Source: Sanderia malayensis (taxonomy: Eukaryota > Cnidaria > Scyphozoa > Semaeostomeae > Pelagiidae). Taken from it: 64,000 bases of DNA. The notes below the pieces were generated by a model. That model did no database searches, was not told the DNA's origin, and saw nothing but the letters and a program-made list of their open reading frames with translations. Shown one piece after another: positions 26,103 through 39,470 of the stretch (positions are counted from its first letter, which is position 1; each line of letters opens with the position of its first letter). Location: the NCBI GenBank assembly GCA_013076295.1, contig RQOL01000517.1, positions 186,001 to 250,000 on the forward strand, in the 5' to 3' direction. The position numbers were made by a program, and so were the translations under genes.

Positions 26103-26130
26103 TTATTATTATTATTATTATTATTATTAT
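26103..26130 (+). repeat. (TTA)n tail of LINE copy 1
   Basis: This is a 28-bp run of TTA triplets (nine plus one T) at the 3' end of the element, directly abutting satellite. Copy 2 has 34 bp, two triplets more, so the tail has changed length since the duplication. Confidence 0.9.
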
Positions 26131-26264
26131 CCCCACAATTTACACATGAATCCCCGCAAAAACGGTAAAAACAGATAAAAAAGATAATATTCATTCCCAC
26201 AATTTGCACTAATCAAAAGAAACATTCATTCCCACAATTTCCACTAATGAAAAGTAACCATAAT
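26131..26264. repeat. Satellite flank 3' of LINE copy 1 and duplication junction
   Basis: The sequence resumes as an L2 module with CCCCGCAAAAACGG instead of the usual CCACGC, a private change also found after copy 2. At about 26265-26275 the sequence switches to that of 20491 onward. This is the tandem-duplication junction, inside an S' module. Confidence 0.75.
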
Positions 26265-27731
26265 TCACATAAACTACAGTAATGAAAAAAAATTCCTTCC
26301 TACAATTTACACACGAATCAACGTAAGAACAGCTAAAACTAATAAAAAAAAGACATTTATTCCCACAATTTGCACTAATGAAAAGAAGCATTCATTCCCA
26401 CAAATTACAGTAATAAAAAAATTCATTCCCACAATTTCCACACGAATCAACCGTAAAAACAGCTAACCCTAATCAATAATATAGCATTCATTCCCACAAT
26501 ATGCAGAAATGAAAAATAACCTTCATTCCCACAACTTACACATGAATCCACGCAAAGACGGTAAAAACAGATAAAGAAGATAATATTCATTCCCACAATT
26601 TACACTAATGAAAAGTGACATTCATTTCCACACTTTAGACAAATTAAAGTTGACATTGATTGCCACAGCTTAGGCACGAATCAACATAAATACACCTAAA
26701 ACTAATAAAAATTTGAAGTTCATTCCCACAATTTACACTAATGAAAAGTAACCATGATTCACATAAATTACAGTAATGAAAAAAAATTCCTTCATGCAAT
26801 TTACACACGAATCAACGTAAGAACAGCTAAAACTAATCAATAATAGAGCATTCATTCCCACAATTTGCAGTAATGAAAACTAACCTTCATCCCCACAATT
26901 CACAAATGGATCCACGCAAAAACGGTAAAAAGAGATAAAAAAGATAATATTCATTCCCACAATTTACACTAATGAAAAGTGACATTCATTCCCACAATTT
27001 AGACTGATGAAAGTTGACATTGATTCCCACAATTTACACATTGTTCCACGTAAAAAGAGCTAACAAAAATATAGCATTCTTTCTCACAAATTACACTAAT
27101 GAACTGTAACATTGATTTCCACACATTACAGTAATGAAAAAAAATTCATTCCCACAATTTACACACGATTCCACGCAAAAACGACAAAAACAGATAAAAA
27201 AGATAATATTCATTCCCACAATTTACACTAATGAAAAGTGACATTCATTCCCACAATTTACAGTAATAAAAATGAGATTAATCCAACAATTTACACATGA
27301 ATGCACGCAAAAACGGTAAAAACAGATAAAGAAGATAATATTCATTCCCACAATTTACACCAATGAAAAGTGACATTCATTCCCACAATTTAGACTGATT
27401 AAAGGTGACATTCATTCCCACAATTTAGACTTTTGAGAAGTGACATTGATTCCCACAATTTACACATTATTCCACGTAAAATAAGCTAAAAAGTATATAG
27501 CACTCTAACCCACAATTTCCACTAATGAAAGGTAACCATGATTCACATAAATTACAGTAATGAAAAAAAATTACTTCCCACAAATTACACACGAATCAAC
27601 GTAAGAACAGCTAAAAGTAAACAATAATAGAGGATTCATTCCCGCAATTTGCAGTAATGAAAAATATCCTTCATCCCCACAATTTACACATGAATCCACG
27701 CAAAAACGATAAAAACAGATAAAAAAGATAA
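26265..27731. repeat. Left part of the tandem-duplicated block, second copy
   Basis: It matches 20491-21824 with offset 5774 and then 5907. The extra 133 bp (about 26617-26750) are three whole modules with the private sequence CCACACTTTAGACAAATT. Other shared markers are the CATGCAATTTACACACG module and AATGAGATTAATCCAAC. No gene is present. Confidence 0.85.
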
Positions 27732-29981
27732 TATTCATTCCCACAATTTACACTAATGAAAAGTAACCATGATTCACATAAATTACAGTAATGAAAAAAA
27801 ATTCCTTCCCACAATTTACACATGAATCAACGTAAGGACAGCTAAAACTAAACAATAATAGAGGATTCATTCCCGCAATTTACAGTAATGAAAAATAACC
27901 TTCATCCCCACAATTTACACATGAATCCACGCAAAAACGGTAAAAACAGATAAAAAAGATAATATTCATTCCCACAATTTACACTAATGAAAAACAACCT
28001 TCACTCCCACAATTTACACTAATGAAAGGTGACATTCATTCCCACAATTTAGACTGTTGAGAAAAAACATTGATTCCCACAATTTACACATTATTCCACG
28101 TAAAAAGTGCTAAAAAGTATATAGCATTCTTTCCCACAATTTACACTAATGAAAAGTAACCATGATTCACATAAATGACAGTAATGAAAAAAAATTCCTT
28201 CCCACAATTTACACATGAATCAACGTAAGAACAGCTAAAACTAAACAATAATAGAGGATTCATTCCCGTAATTTGCAGTAATGAAAAAAAACCTTCATCC
28301 TCATAATTTACACATGAATCAACCGAAAAACGGTAAAAACAGATAAAAAGATAATATTCAGTCCCACAATTTGCACTAATGAAAGGAAACATTCATTCCC
28401 ACAATTTGCAGTAATGAAAAATTACCTTCATCCCCACAATTTACACACGAATCAACGTAAGAACAGCTAAAACTAAACAATAATAGAGGATTCATTCCCG
28501 CAATTTGCAGTAATGAAAAATAACCTTCATCCCCACAATTTACACATGAATCCACGCAAAAACGATAAAAACAGATAAAAAGATAATATTCATTCCCACA
28601 ATTTACACTAATGAAAAGTAACCATGATTCACATAAATTACAGTAATGAAAAAAAATTCCTTCCCACAATTTACACATGAATCAACGTAAGGACCGCTAA
28701 AACTAAACAATAATGGAGGATTCATTCCCGCAATTTGCAGTAATGAAAAATAACCTTCATCCCCACAATTTACACATGAATCCACGCAAAAACGGTAAAA
28801 ACAGATAAAAAAGATAATATTCATTCCCACAATTTACACTAATGAAAACAACCTTCACTCCCACAATTTACACTAAAGAAAGGTGACATTCATTCTCACA
28901 ATTTAGACTGTTGAGAAAAGACATTGATTCCCACAATTTACACATTATTCCACGTAAAAAGTGCTAAAAAGTATATAGCATTCTTTCCCACAATTTACAC
29001 TAATGAAAAGTAACCATGATTCACATAAATGACAGTAATGAAAAAAAATTCCTTCCCACATTTTACACACGAATCAACGTAAGAACAGCTAAAACTAATC
29101 AATAATAGAGGATTCATTCCCGCAATTTGCAGTAATGAAAATAACCCTCATCCCCACAATTTACACATGAATCCACGCAAAAACGGTAAAAACAGATAAA
29201 AAGATAATATTCATTCCCACAATTTGCACTAATGAAAAGAAACATCCATTACCACAATTTGCAGTAATGAAAAATAACCTTCATCCCACAACTTACACAT
29301 GAATCCACGTAAGAACAACTAAGACTAAACAATAATAGAGGATTCATTCCCGCAATTTGCAGGAATGAAAAAAAACCTTCATCCTCATAATTTACACATG
29401 AATCAACCGAAAAACGGTAAAAACAGATAAAAAAGATAATATTCAGTCCCACAATTTGCACTAATGAAAGGAAACATTCATTCCCGCAATTTGCAGTAAT
29501 GAAAAATAACCTTCATCCCCACAATTTACACATGAATCCACGCAAAAACGATAAAAACAGATAAAAAGATAATATTCATTCCCACAATTTACACTAATGA
29601 AAAGTAACCATGATTCACATAAATTACAGTAATGAAAAAAAATTCCTTCCCACAATTTACACATGAATCAACGTAAGGACAGCTAAAACTAAACAATAAT
29701 AGAGGATTCATTCCCGCAATTTGCAGTAATGAAAAATAACCTTCATCCCCACAATTTACACATGAATCCACGCAAAAACGGTAAAAACAGATAAAAAGAT
29801 AATATTCATTCCCACAATTTGCACTAATGAAAAGAAACATCCATTACCACAATTTGCAGTAATGAAAAATAACCTTCATCCCCACAACTTACACATGAAT
29901 CCACGTAAGAACAGCTAAGACTAAACAATAATAGAGGATTCATTCCCGCAATTTGCAGTAATCAAAAATAACCTTCATTCC
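27732..29981. repeat. 857-bp HOR and flank, second copy (contracted)
   Basis: From the point equivalent to 21825 to the LINE, this copy is 2250 bp against 3968 bp in the first. The 1718-bp difference is two 857-bp units plus 4 bp of small indels, seen as shortened A-runs in some L2 modules. The remaining sequence matches about 23539-25792 at offsets of 4194 falling to 4189. Confidence 0.87.
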
Positions 29982-29983
29982 TG

Positions 29984-30163
29984 AAAATAAACAGCTGTAA
30001 AACACAGTATGGAGAAAGAGCTTTTTCAAGAGCAGGAACGAAAATCTGGAACAGCTTGCCTGAGAATATAAGATTGATAGAACAAAAAGAGGACTTCAAA
30101 AGTAAACTAAAATCGTTTTTAATGACAACAAACTTGTGCAACTTTTACAATAACCTCAATTAA
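29984..30163 (+). pseudogene. C-terminal remnant of LINE reverse-transcriptase ORF, copy 2
   Basis: The frame is the same as in copy 1 and ends at TAA 30161-30163. It reads YGERAFSRAG where copy 1 reads YEERAFSRAG. Gly at this site is what I would expect from related LINE proteins, so copy 2 probably keeps the older base. No catalytic domain is present. Confidence 0.8.
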
Positions 30164-30291
30164 TAGATAATGTGATAAAAATCATCAGAATTAAGCACAC
30201 TAGGTATTTAAAAATTCATTATTACAAAATTTGTCCACAGCTGTGCAAATTGCTATCAATACTTTGAAGCAATAGTAGCTGTGAGTAAAAC

Positions 30292-30325
<34 letters not shown>
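30292..30325 (+). repeat. (TTA)n tail of LINE copy 2
   Basis: This is a 34-bp TTA run (eleven triplets plus T). Its complement encodes the Asn run in the spurious minus-strand open frame at 30222-30404. Confidence 0.9.
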
Positions 30326-31380
30326 CCCCACAATTTACACATGAATCCCCGCAAAAACGGTAAAAACAGATAAAAAAGATAATATTCATTCCCACAATTT
30401 GCACTAATCAAAAGAAACATTCATTCCCACAATTTCCACTAATGAAAAGTAACCATAATTCACATAAATTACAGTAATGAAAAAAAATTCCTTCCACAAT
30501 TTACACATGAATCAACGTAAGAACAGCTAAAACTAAACAATAATAGAGGATTCATTCCCGCAATTTGCAGTAATGAAAAATATCCTTCATCCTCACAGTT
30601 TACACATGAATCCACGCAAGAACGGTAAAAACAGATAAAACATATAATATTCATTCCCACAATTTGCACTAATGAAAAGAAACATTCATTCCCACAATTT
30701 GCAGTAATGAAAAATAACCTTCATCCCCACAACTTACACATGAATCCGTGCAAAGACGGTAAAAAGAAATAAAGAAGATAATATTCATTCCCATAATTTA
30801 CACTAATGAAAGGTGACATTCATTCCCACAATTTAGACTGATGAAAGTTGAAATTGATTCCCACAATTTACAGTAATGAAAAATAACATTAAGTCTCACA
30901 ATTTACACATGAATCCACGCAAAACAAGCAAAAACAAGTAAAAAAAACATTCAATCCCACAATTTGCACTAATGAAAAGTGATATTCATTCCCACAATCT
31001 AGACTGATGAAAGTTGACATTGATTCCCACAACTTACACATGAATCAACATAAATACACCTAAAACTAATGAAAATAAGACATTTATTCCCACAATTTGC
31101 ACTAATGAAAAGAAACATTCATTCCCATAAATTACAGTACTGAAAAAAAATTCATTCCCGAAATTTCCAAACGAATCAACGCTAAAAACAGCTAATGCTA
31201 ATCAACTATAGAGCATTCATTCCCACAATTTGCAGTAATGAAAAATAACCTTCATCCCCACAATTTACACATGAATCAACGCAAAAACGGTAAAAAGAGA
31301 TAAACAAGATCATATTCATTCCCACAATTTACACTAATGAAAAGTAACCATGATTCACATAAATGACAGTAATGAAAAAA
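30326..31380. repeat. Satellite between LINE copy 2 and the 20.7-kb duplication
   Basis: The first ~150 bp repeat the flank of LINE copy 1, including CCCCGCAAAAACGG. After about 30480 the order differs and consists of common S, S', L and AAAAACAAG-type modules. There is no gene and no other insertion. Confidence 0.65.
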
Positions 31381-34300
31381 AATTCCTTCCCACATTTTAC
31401 ACACGAATCAACGTAAGAACAGCTAAAACTAATCAATAATAGAGGATTCATTCCCGCAATTTGCAGTAATGAAAAATAACCTTCATCCCCACAATTTACA
31501 CATGAATCCACGTAAGAACAGCAAAAACTAAACAATAATAGAGGATTCATTCCCGCAATTTGCTTTAATGAAAAATAACCTTCATCCCCACAATTTACAC
31601 ATGAATCCACGCAAAAACGTTAAAAACAGATAAAAAAGATAATATTCATTCCCACAATTTACACTAATGAAAAATAGCCTTCATTCCCACAATTTACACT
31701 AATGAAAGGTGACATTCATTTCCACAATTTAGACTTTTGAGAAATGACATTGATTCCCACAATTTACACATTATTCCACGTAAAAAGAGCTAAAAAGAAT
31801 ATAGCACTCTTTCCCACAATTTACACTGATGAAAAGTAACCATGATTCACATAAATTACAGTAATGAAAAAAAATTCCTTCCAACAATTTACACACGAAT
31901 CAACGTAAAAACAGCTAAAACTAAACAATAATAGAAGATTCATTCAAACAATTTGCACTAATGAAAAGAACCATTCATTCCCACAATTTGCAGTAATGAA
32001 AAATAACCTCCTTCCCCAAAATTTACACATGAATCCACGCAAAAACGGTAAAAACAGACAAAGAAGATATTATTCATTCCCACAATTTACACTAATGAAA
32101 AGTGACATTCATTCCCAAAATTTACTCTAATGAAAGGTGACATTCATTCCCACAATGTAGACTGTTGAGAAATGACATTGATTCCCACAACTTACACATT
32201 ATTCCACGTAAAAAGAGCTAAAAAGTATATAGCATTCATTCCCACAATTTACACTAATGAAAAGTAACCATGATTCACATAAATTACAGTAATGAAAAAA
32301 AATTCCTTCCCACAATTTACACACGAATCAACGTAAGAACAGCTAAAACTAATCAATTATAGAGGATTCATTCCCGCAATTTGCAGTAATGAAAAATAAC
32401 CTTCATCCCCACAATTTACACTTGAATCCACGCAAAAACGGTAAAAACAGAAAAAAAAGATAATATTCATTCCCACAATTTACACTAATGAAAAGTGACA
32501 TTCATTCCCACAATTTAGACAGATGAAAGTTGACATTGATTTCCACAACTTACACAGGAATCAACATAAATATACTTAAAACTAATAAAAATTTAAAGTT
32601 CATTCCCACAATTTACACTAATGAATAGTAACCATGATTGACATAAATTACAGTAATGAAAAAAATTCCTTCCCGCAATTTACACACGAATCAACCGTAA
32701 GAACAGCTAAAACTAATCAATTATAGAGCATTCATTCCCACAATTTGCAGTAATGAAAAATAAATTTCATCCCCACAATTTACACATGAATCCACGCAAA
32801 AACGGTAAAAAGAGATAAAAAAGATAATATTCATTCCCACAATTTACACTAATGAAAAGTGACATTCATTCCCACAATTTAGACTGATGAAAGGTGACAT
32901 TCATTCCCACAATTTAAACTGTTGAGAAGTGACATTGATTTCCACAATTTACAGATTATTCCACCTAAAAAGAGCTAAAAAGTATATAGCATTCTTTCCG
33001 ACAATTTCCACTAATGAAAAGTAACCATGATTCACATAAATTACAGTAATGAAAAAAAATTCCTTTCCACAATTTACACACGAATCAACGTAAAAACAGC
33101 TAAAACTAAACAATAATAGAGGATTCATTCCCGCAATTTGCAGTAATGAAAAATAACGTTCATCCCCACAATTTACACATGAATCCATGCAAAGACGGTA
33201 AAAAGAAATAAAAAAGATAATATTCATTCCCACAATTTACACTAATAAAAAGTGACATTCATTCCCACAATTTAGGCTGATGAAAGTTGACATTGATTGC
33301 CACAACTTACACACGAATCAACATAAATACACTTAAAACTAATAAAAATTTAAAGTTCATTCCCACAATTTACACTAATGAATAGTAACCATGATTGACA
33401 TAAATTACAGTAATGAAAAAATTCCTTCCCGCAATTTACACACGAATCAACGTAAGAACAGCTAAAACTAATCAATAATAGAGCATTCATTCCCGCAATT
33501 TGCAGTAATGAAAAATAACCTTCATCCCCACAATTTACACATGAATCCACGCAAAAACGGTAAAAACAGATAAAAAAGATAATATTCATTCCCACAATTT
33601 ACACTAATGAAAAATAACCTTCATTCCCACAATTTACACTAATGAAAGGTGACATTCATTCCCACAATTTAGACTGTTGAGAAATGACATTGATTCCCAA
33701 AATTTACACATTATTCAACATAAAAAGAGCTAAAAAGTATATAGCATTCTTTCCCACAATTTACACTAATGAACAGTAACCATGATTCACATAAATTACA
33801 GTAATGAAAAAAAATTCCTTCCCACAATGTACACACCAATCAACGTAAGAACAGCTAAAACTAAACAATAATAGAGGATTCATTCCCGCAATTTGCAGTA
33901 ATGAAAAATATCCTTCATCCCCACAATTTACACATGAACCCACGCAAAAACAGTAAAAACAGATAAAAAAGATAATATTCATTCCCACAATTTACACTAA
34001 TGAAAAATAACCTTCATTCCCACAACTTACACACGAATCAACATAAAAACACCTAAAACTAATAAAAACTTAAAGTTCATTCCCACAATTTGCACTAATG
34101 AAAAGAAACATTCATTCCCACAATTTAGACTGATGAAAGTTGACATTGATTCCCACAATTTACATATTATTCCACGTAAAAAGAGCTAAAAAAATAGCAT
34201 TTTTTCCAACAAATTACACTAATGAAAAGTAACATTGATTCCCACACATTACAGTAATGAAAAATATTCATTCCCACAATTTACACACGAATCCACGCAA

Positions 34301-37300
34301 AAACGGCAAAAACAGATAAAAATTTAACGTTCTTTCCCACAATTTGAACTAAAGGAAAGTGACATTCATTCCCACAAGTTACTGTAATAAAAATAAGATT
34401 AATCCCACAATTTACACATGAATCCACGCAAAAACGGTAAAAACAGATAAGGAAGATAATATTCATTCAAACAATTTACACTAATGAAAAGTGACATCCA
34501 CAACTTAGACTGACGAAAGTTGACATTGATTCCCACAACTTACACCTGAATCAACATAAATACACCTAAAACTAATAAAAATATGACATTTATTCCCACA
34601 ATTTGCACTAATGAAAAGAAACATTCATTCCCACAAATTACAGTAATGAAAAAAATTCTTTCCCACAATTTCCACACGCATCAACGCAAAAAACAGCTAA
34701 AGCTAATCAATAATAGAGCATTCATTCCCCCATTTTGCAGTAATGAAAAATAAATTTCATCCCCACAATTTACACATGAATCCACGCAAAAACGGTAAAG
34801 AGAGATAAAAAAGTTAATATTCATTCCCACAATTTACACAAATGAAAAGTGACATTCATTCCCACAATTTAGACTGATGAAAGGTGACATTCATTCCCAC
34901 AATTTAGACTGTTGAGAAGTGACATTGATTCCCACAATTTAAACATTATTCCACGTAAAAAGAGCTAAAAAGTATATAGCATTCTAACCCACAATTTCCA
35001 CTAATGAAAGGAAACCATGATTCACATAAATTGCAGTAATGAAAAAAATTACTTCCCACAATTTACACACGAATCAACGTAAGAACAGCTAAAAGTAAAC
35101 AATAATAGAGGATTCATTCCCGCAATTTGCTGTAATGAAAAATAACCTTCATCCCCACAATTTACACATGAATCCAAGAAAAAACGGTAAAAACAGATAA
35201 AAGAGATAATATTCATTCCCACAATTTACACTAATGAAAAATAACCTTCATTCCCACAATTTACATTAATGAAAGGTGACACTCATTCCCACAATTTAGA
35301 CTGTTGAGAAATGACATTGATTCCCACAATTTATACATTATTCCACGTAAAAAGAGCTAAATAGTATATAGCATTCTTTCCCACAAATTACACTAATGAA
35401 AAGTAACATTGATTCCCACACATTACAGTAATGAAAAAAATTCATTCCCACAATTTACACACGAATCCACGCAAAAACGGCAAAAACAGATAAAAAAGAT
35501 AATATTCATTCCCACAAATTACACTAATGAAAAGTGACATTCATTCCCACAATTTACAGTAATAGAAATAAGATTAATCCCACAACTACACATGAATCCA
35601 TGCAAAAACGGTAAAAACAGATAAAGAAGATAATATTGATTCAAACAATTTACACTAATGAAAAGTGACATTCATTCCCAAAATTTAGACTGACGAAAGT
35701 TGACATTGATTCCCACAACTTACAAATGAATCAACATGAATATACCTAAAGCTAATAAAAATATGACATTTATTCCCACAATTTGCACTAATGAAAAGAA
35801 ACATTCATTCCCACAAATTACAGTAATGAAAAAAATTCATTCCCACAATTTAGACTGATGAAAGTTGACATTGATTTCCACACATTAAAGTAATGAAAAA
35901 AAATTCATTCTGACAATTTACACACGAATCCACGCAAAAACGGCAAAAACAGATAAAAAAGATAATATTCATTCCCACCATTTACAATAATGACAAGTGA
36001 CATTCATTCCCACAATTTTGACTGAGGAAAGTTGACATTGATTCCCACAATTTACAGTAATGAAAAATAACATTCAGTCTCACAATTTACACATGAATCC
36101 ACGCAAAAACAGCAAAAACAAGTAAAAAAAAACATTCAATTCCACAATTTGCACTAATGAAAAGTGACATTCATTCCCACAATCTAGACTGATGAAAGCT
36201 AACATTCATTCCCACAACTTACACACGAATCAACATAAATACACCTAAAACTAATAAACATTTAAAGTTCATTCCCACAATTTACACTAATGAAAAGTAA
36301 CCATGATTCACATAAATTACAGTAATGAAAAAAATTCCTTCCCACAATTTACACACGAATCAACGTAAGAACAGCTAAAACTAATAAAAAAATGCCATTT
36401 ATTCCCACAATTTGTACTAATGAAAAGAAGCATCCATTCCCACAAACTACAGTAATAAAAAAAATTCGTTCCCACAATTTCCACACGAATCAACGCTAAA
36501 AACAGCTAACGCTAATCAATAATAGAGCATTCATTCCCACAATTTGCAGTAATGAAAAATAACCTTCATTCCCACAACTTACACATGAATCCACGCAAAG
36601 ACGGTAAAAACAGATAAAGAAGATAATATTCATTCCCACAATTTACACTAATGAAAAGTGACATTCATTCCCACAATTTTGACTGAGGAAAGTTGACATC
36701 GATTCCCACAATTTACAGTAATGAAAAATAACATTCAGTCTCACAATTTACACATGAATCCACGCAAAAACAGCAAAAACAAGTAAAAAAAAAACATTCA
36801 ATCCCACAATTTGCACTAATGAAAAGTGACATTCATTCCCACAATCTAGACTGATGAAAGTTAACATTCATTCCCACAACTTACACACGAATCAACATAA
36901 ATACACCTAAAACTAGTAAACATTTAAAGTTCATTCCCACAATTTACACTAATGAAAAGTAACCATGATTCACATAAAATACAGTAATGAAAAAAATTCC
37001 TTCCCACAATTTACACACGAATCAACGTAAGAACAGCTAAAACTAATAAAAAAATGACATTTATTCCCACAATTTGCACTAATGAAAAGAAGCATCCATT
37101 CCCACAAACTACAGTAATAAAAAAAATTCGTTCCCACAATTTCCACACGAATCAACGCTAAAAACAGCTAACGCTAATCAATAATAGAGGATTCATTCCC
37201 GCAATTTGCAGTAATGAAAAATAACGTTCATCCCCACAATTTACACATGAATCCATGCAAAGACGGTAAAAAGAAATAAAGAAGATAATATTCATTCCCA

Positions 37301-38250
37301 CCATTTACAATAATGACAAGTGACATTCATTCCCACAATTTTGACTGAGGAAAGTTGACATTGATTCCCACAATTTACAGTAATGAAAAATAACATTCAG
37401 TCTCACAATTTACACATGAATCCACGCAAAAACAGCAAAAACAAGTAAAAAAAAACTTTCAATCCCACAATTTGCACTAATGAAAAGTGACATTCATTCC
37501 CAGAATTTAGACTAATTAAAGTTCACATTGATTGCCACAGCTTACACACGAATCAACATAATTACACCTAAAACTAATAAAAATTTAAAGTTCATTCCCA
37601 CAATTTACACTAATGAAAAGTAACCATGATTCACATAAATTACAGTAATGAAAAAAAATTCCTTCATGCAATTTACACACGAATCAACGTAAGAACAGCT
37701 AAAACTAATCAATAATAGAGCATTCATTCCCACAATTTGCAGTAATTAAAACTAACCTTCATCCCCACAATTTACACATGGATCCACGCAAAAACGGTAA
37801 AAAGAGATAAAAAGATAATATTCATTCCCACAATTTACACTAATGAAAAGTGACATTCATTCCCACAATTTACAGTAATAAAAATAAGATTAATCCCACA
37901 ACTACACATGAATCCATGCAAAAACGGTAAAAACAGATAAAGAAGATAATATTCATTCAAACAATTTACACTAATGAAAAGTGACATTCATTCCCACAAT
38001 TTACACTGACGAAAGTTGACATTGATTCCCACAACTTACAAATGAATCAACATAAATTCCCCCAAAACTAATAAAAATATGACATTTATTCCCACAAATT
38101 GCACTAATGAAAAGAAACATTCATTCCCATAAATTACAGTAATGAAAAAATTTCATTCCCACAATTTCCTCACCAATCAATGCTAAAAACAGCTAAAGCT
38201 AATCAATTTTAGAGCATTCATTCCCACAATTTGCAGTAATGAAAAATAAC
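31380..38250. repeat. Large duplicated block, first copy (offset 20674)
   Basis: It matches about 52055-58260. Markers GCAAAAACTA (31521/52195), AGAAGATTCATTCAAAC (31933/52607) and the shortened module GTGACATCCACAACTTAG (34493/55167) keep an offset of about 20674. Near the right end the offset drops to 20010 (CATAAATTCCCCC at 38051/58061). The 664-bp loss matches one 661-bp HOR unit. The block contains only modules. Confidence 0.87.
35970..37500. repeat. ~661-bp higher-order repeat, about 2.3 copies
   Basis: The marker GACTGAGGAAAG lies at about 36020, 36681 and 37343 (periods 661 and 662). Each copy also holds GCATCCATTCCCACAAACTA (except the incomplete last) and an AAAAACAGCAAAAACAAG module. 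The second copy of the large duplication (about 56640-57510) has only two of the three markers. Confidence 0.85.
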
Positions 38251-39470
38251 CTTCATCCCCACAATTTACACATGATCCCACGCAAAAACGGTAAAAAGAG
38301 ATAAAAAAGATTATATTCATTCCCACAATTTACACTAATGAAAAGTGACATTCCTTCCCACAATTTACACACGAATGAACGTAAGAACAGCTAAAACTAA
38401 TCAATAATAGAGCATTCATTCCCGCAATTTGCAGTAATGGAAAATAACCTTCATCCCCACAATTTACACATGAATCCACGCAAAAACGGTAAAAACAGAT
38501 AAAAAGATAATATTCATTCCCACAATTTGCACTAATGAAAAGAAACATCCATTCCCACAATTTGCAGTAATGAAAAATAACCTTCATCCCCACAATTTAC
38601 ACATGAATCCACGTAAGAACAGCTAAAACTAAACAATATTAGAGGATTCATTCCCGCAATTTGCAGTAATGAAAGGTGACATTCATTCCCACAATTTAGA
38701 CTGTTGAGGAATGACATTGATTCCCACAATTTACACATTATTCCACATAAAAAGAGCTAAGAAGTATATAGCATTCTTTCCCACAATTTACACTGATGAA
38801 AAGTAACCATGATTCACATAAATGACAGTAATGAAAAAAAATTCCTTCCCACAATTTACACACGAATCAACGTAAGAACAGCTAAAACTAAACAATAATA
38901 GAGGATTCATTCCCGCAATTTGCAGTAATGAAAAATAACCTTCATCCCCACAATTTACACATGATCCCACGCAAAAACGGTAAAAAGAGATAAAAAAGAT
39001 GATATTCATTCCCACAATTTACACTAATGAAAAGTGACATTCCTTCCCACAATTTACACGCGAATCAACGTAAGAACAGCTAAAACTAATCAATAATAGA
39101 GGATTCATTCCCGCAATTTGCAGTAATGAAAAATAACCTTCATCCCCACAATTTACACATGAATCCACGCAAAAACGATAAAAACAGATAAAAAAGATAA
39201 TATTCATTCCCACAATTTACACTAATGAAAAGTAACCATGATTCAAATAAATTACAGTAATGAAAAAAAATTCCTTCCCACAATTTACACATGAATCAAC
39301 GTAAGAACAGCTAAAACTAAACAATAATAGAGGATTCATTCCCGCAATTTGCAGTAATGAAAAATAACCTTCATCCCCACAATTTACACATGAATCCACG
39401 CAAAAACGATAAAAACAGATAAAAAAGATAATATTCATTCCCACAATTTACACTAATGAAAAGTAACCAT
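38250..39470. repeat. Satellite block duplicated at offset 6376, first copy
   Basis: About 38300-39210 matches about 44680-45590 with a constant offset of 6376. Shared markers include CACGAATGAACGTAAG, ACAATATTAGAGG, GAGGAATGACATTG and the ATGATCCCACGC form of L2. The segment is modules only. Confidence 0.82.

Larger units (their letters stand above)
25793..26130 (+). mobile_element. 5'-truncated LINE (non-LTR retrotransposon) 3' end, copy 1
   Basis: This 338-bp stretch interrupts the satellite. It contains the last ~59 codons of a retrotransposon protein, a stop at 25972-25974, an AT-rich 3' UTR and a terminal (TTA)n tail. 5' truncation and a short-microsatellite tail are typical of CR1/L2-like and related non-LTR elements. 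The left junction follows AACCTTCATTCC and the right junction resumes at CCCCACAATTTACACATGAA, both inside module cores. I see no clear target-site duplication. The exact clade cannot be assigned from this fragment. Confidence 0.85.
29982..30325 (+). mobile_element. 5'-truncated LINE 3' end, copy 2
   Basis: This 344-bp fragment has the same truncation point, satellite junctions and 3' UTR as copy 1, at an offset of 4189. I see two substitutions (a G/A in the Tyr-Gly/Glu-Glu-Arg codons and a silent C/T just before the stop) and a tail six bases longer. Identical junctions mean it was copied by segmental duplication, not inserted a second time. Confidence 0.87.

Noticed and set aside
25793..26130. 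Possible functional LINE or host gene exon
   Set aside because: Only the C-terminal tail of the protein is present, with no catalytic residues. The fragment ends in a (TTA)n tail and joins satellite on both sides.
25781..26140. Target-site duplication around the LINE
   Set aside because: Left flank TTCATTCC and right flank CCCCACAA share only a few bases, all from the module core. No convincing duplication can be told apart from module sequence.
30222..30404. Poly-asparagine protein on the minus strand
   Set aside because: The Asn run is the complement of the LINE (TTA)n microsatellite. The rest is LINE 3' UTR and satellite read in antisense.
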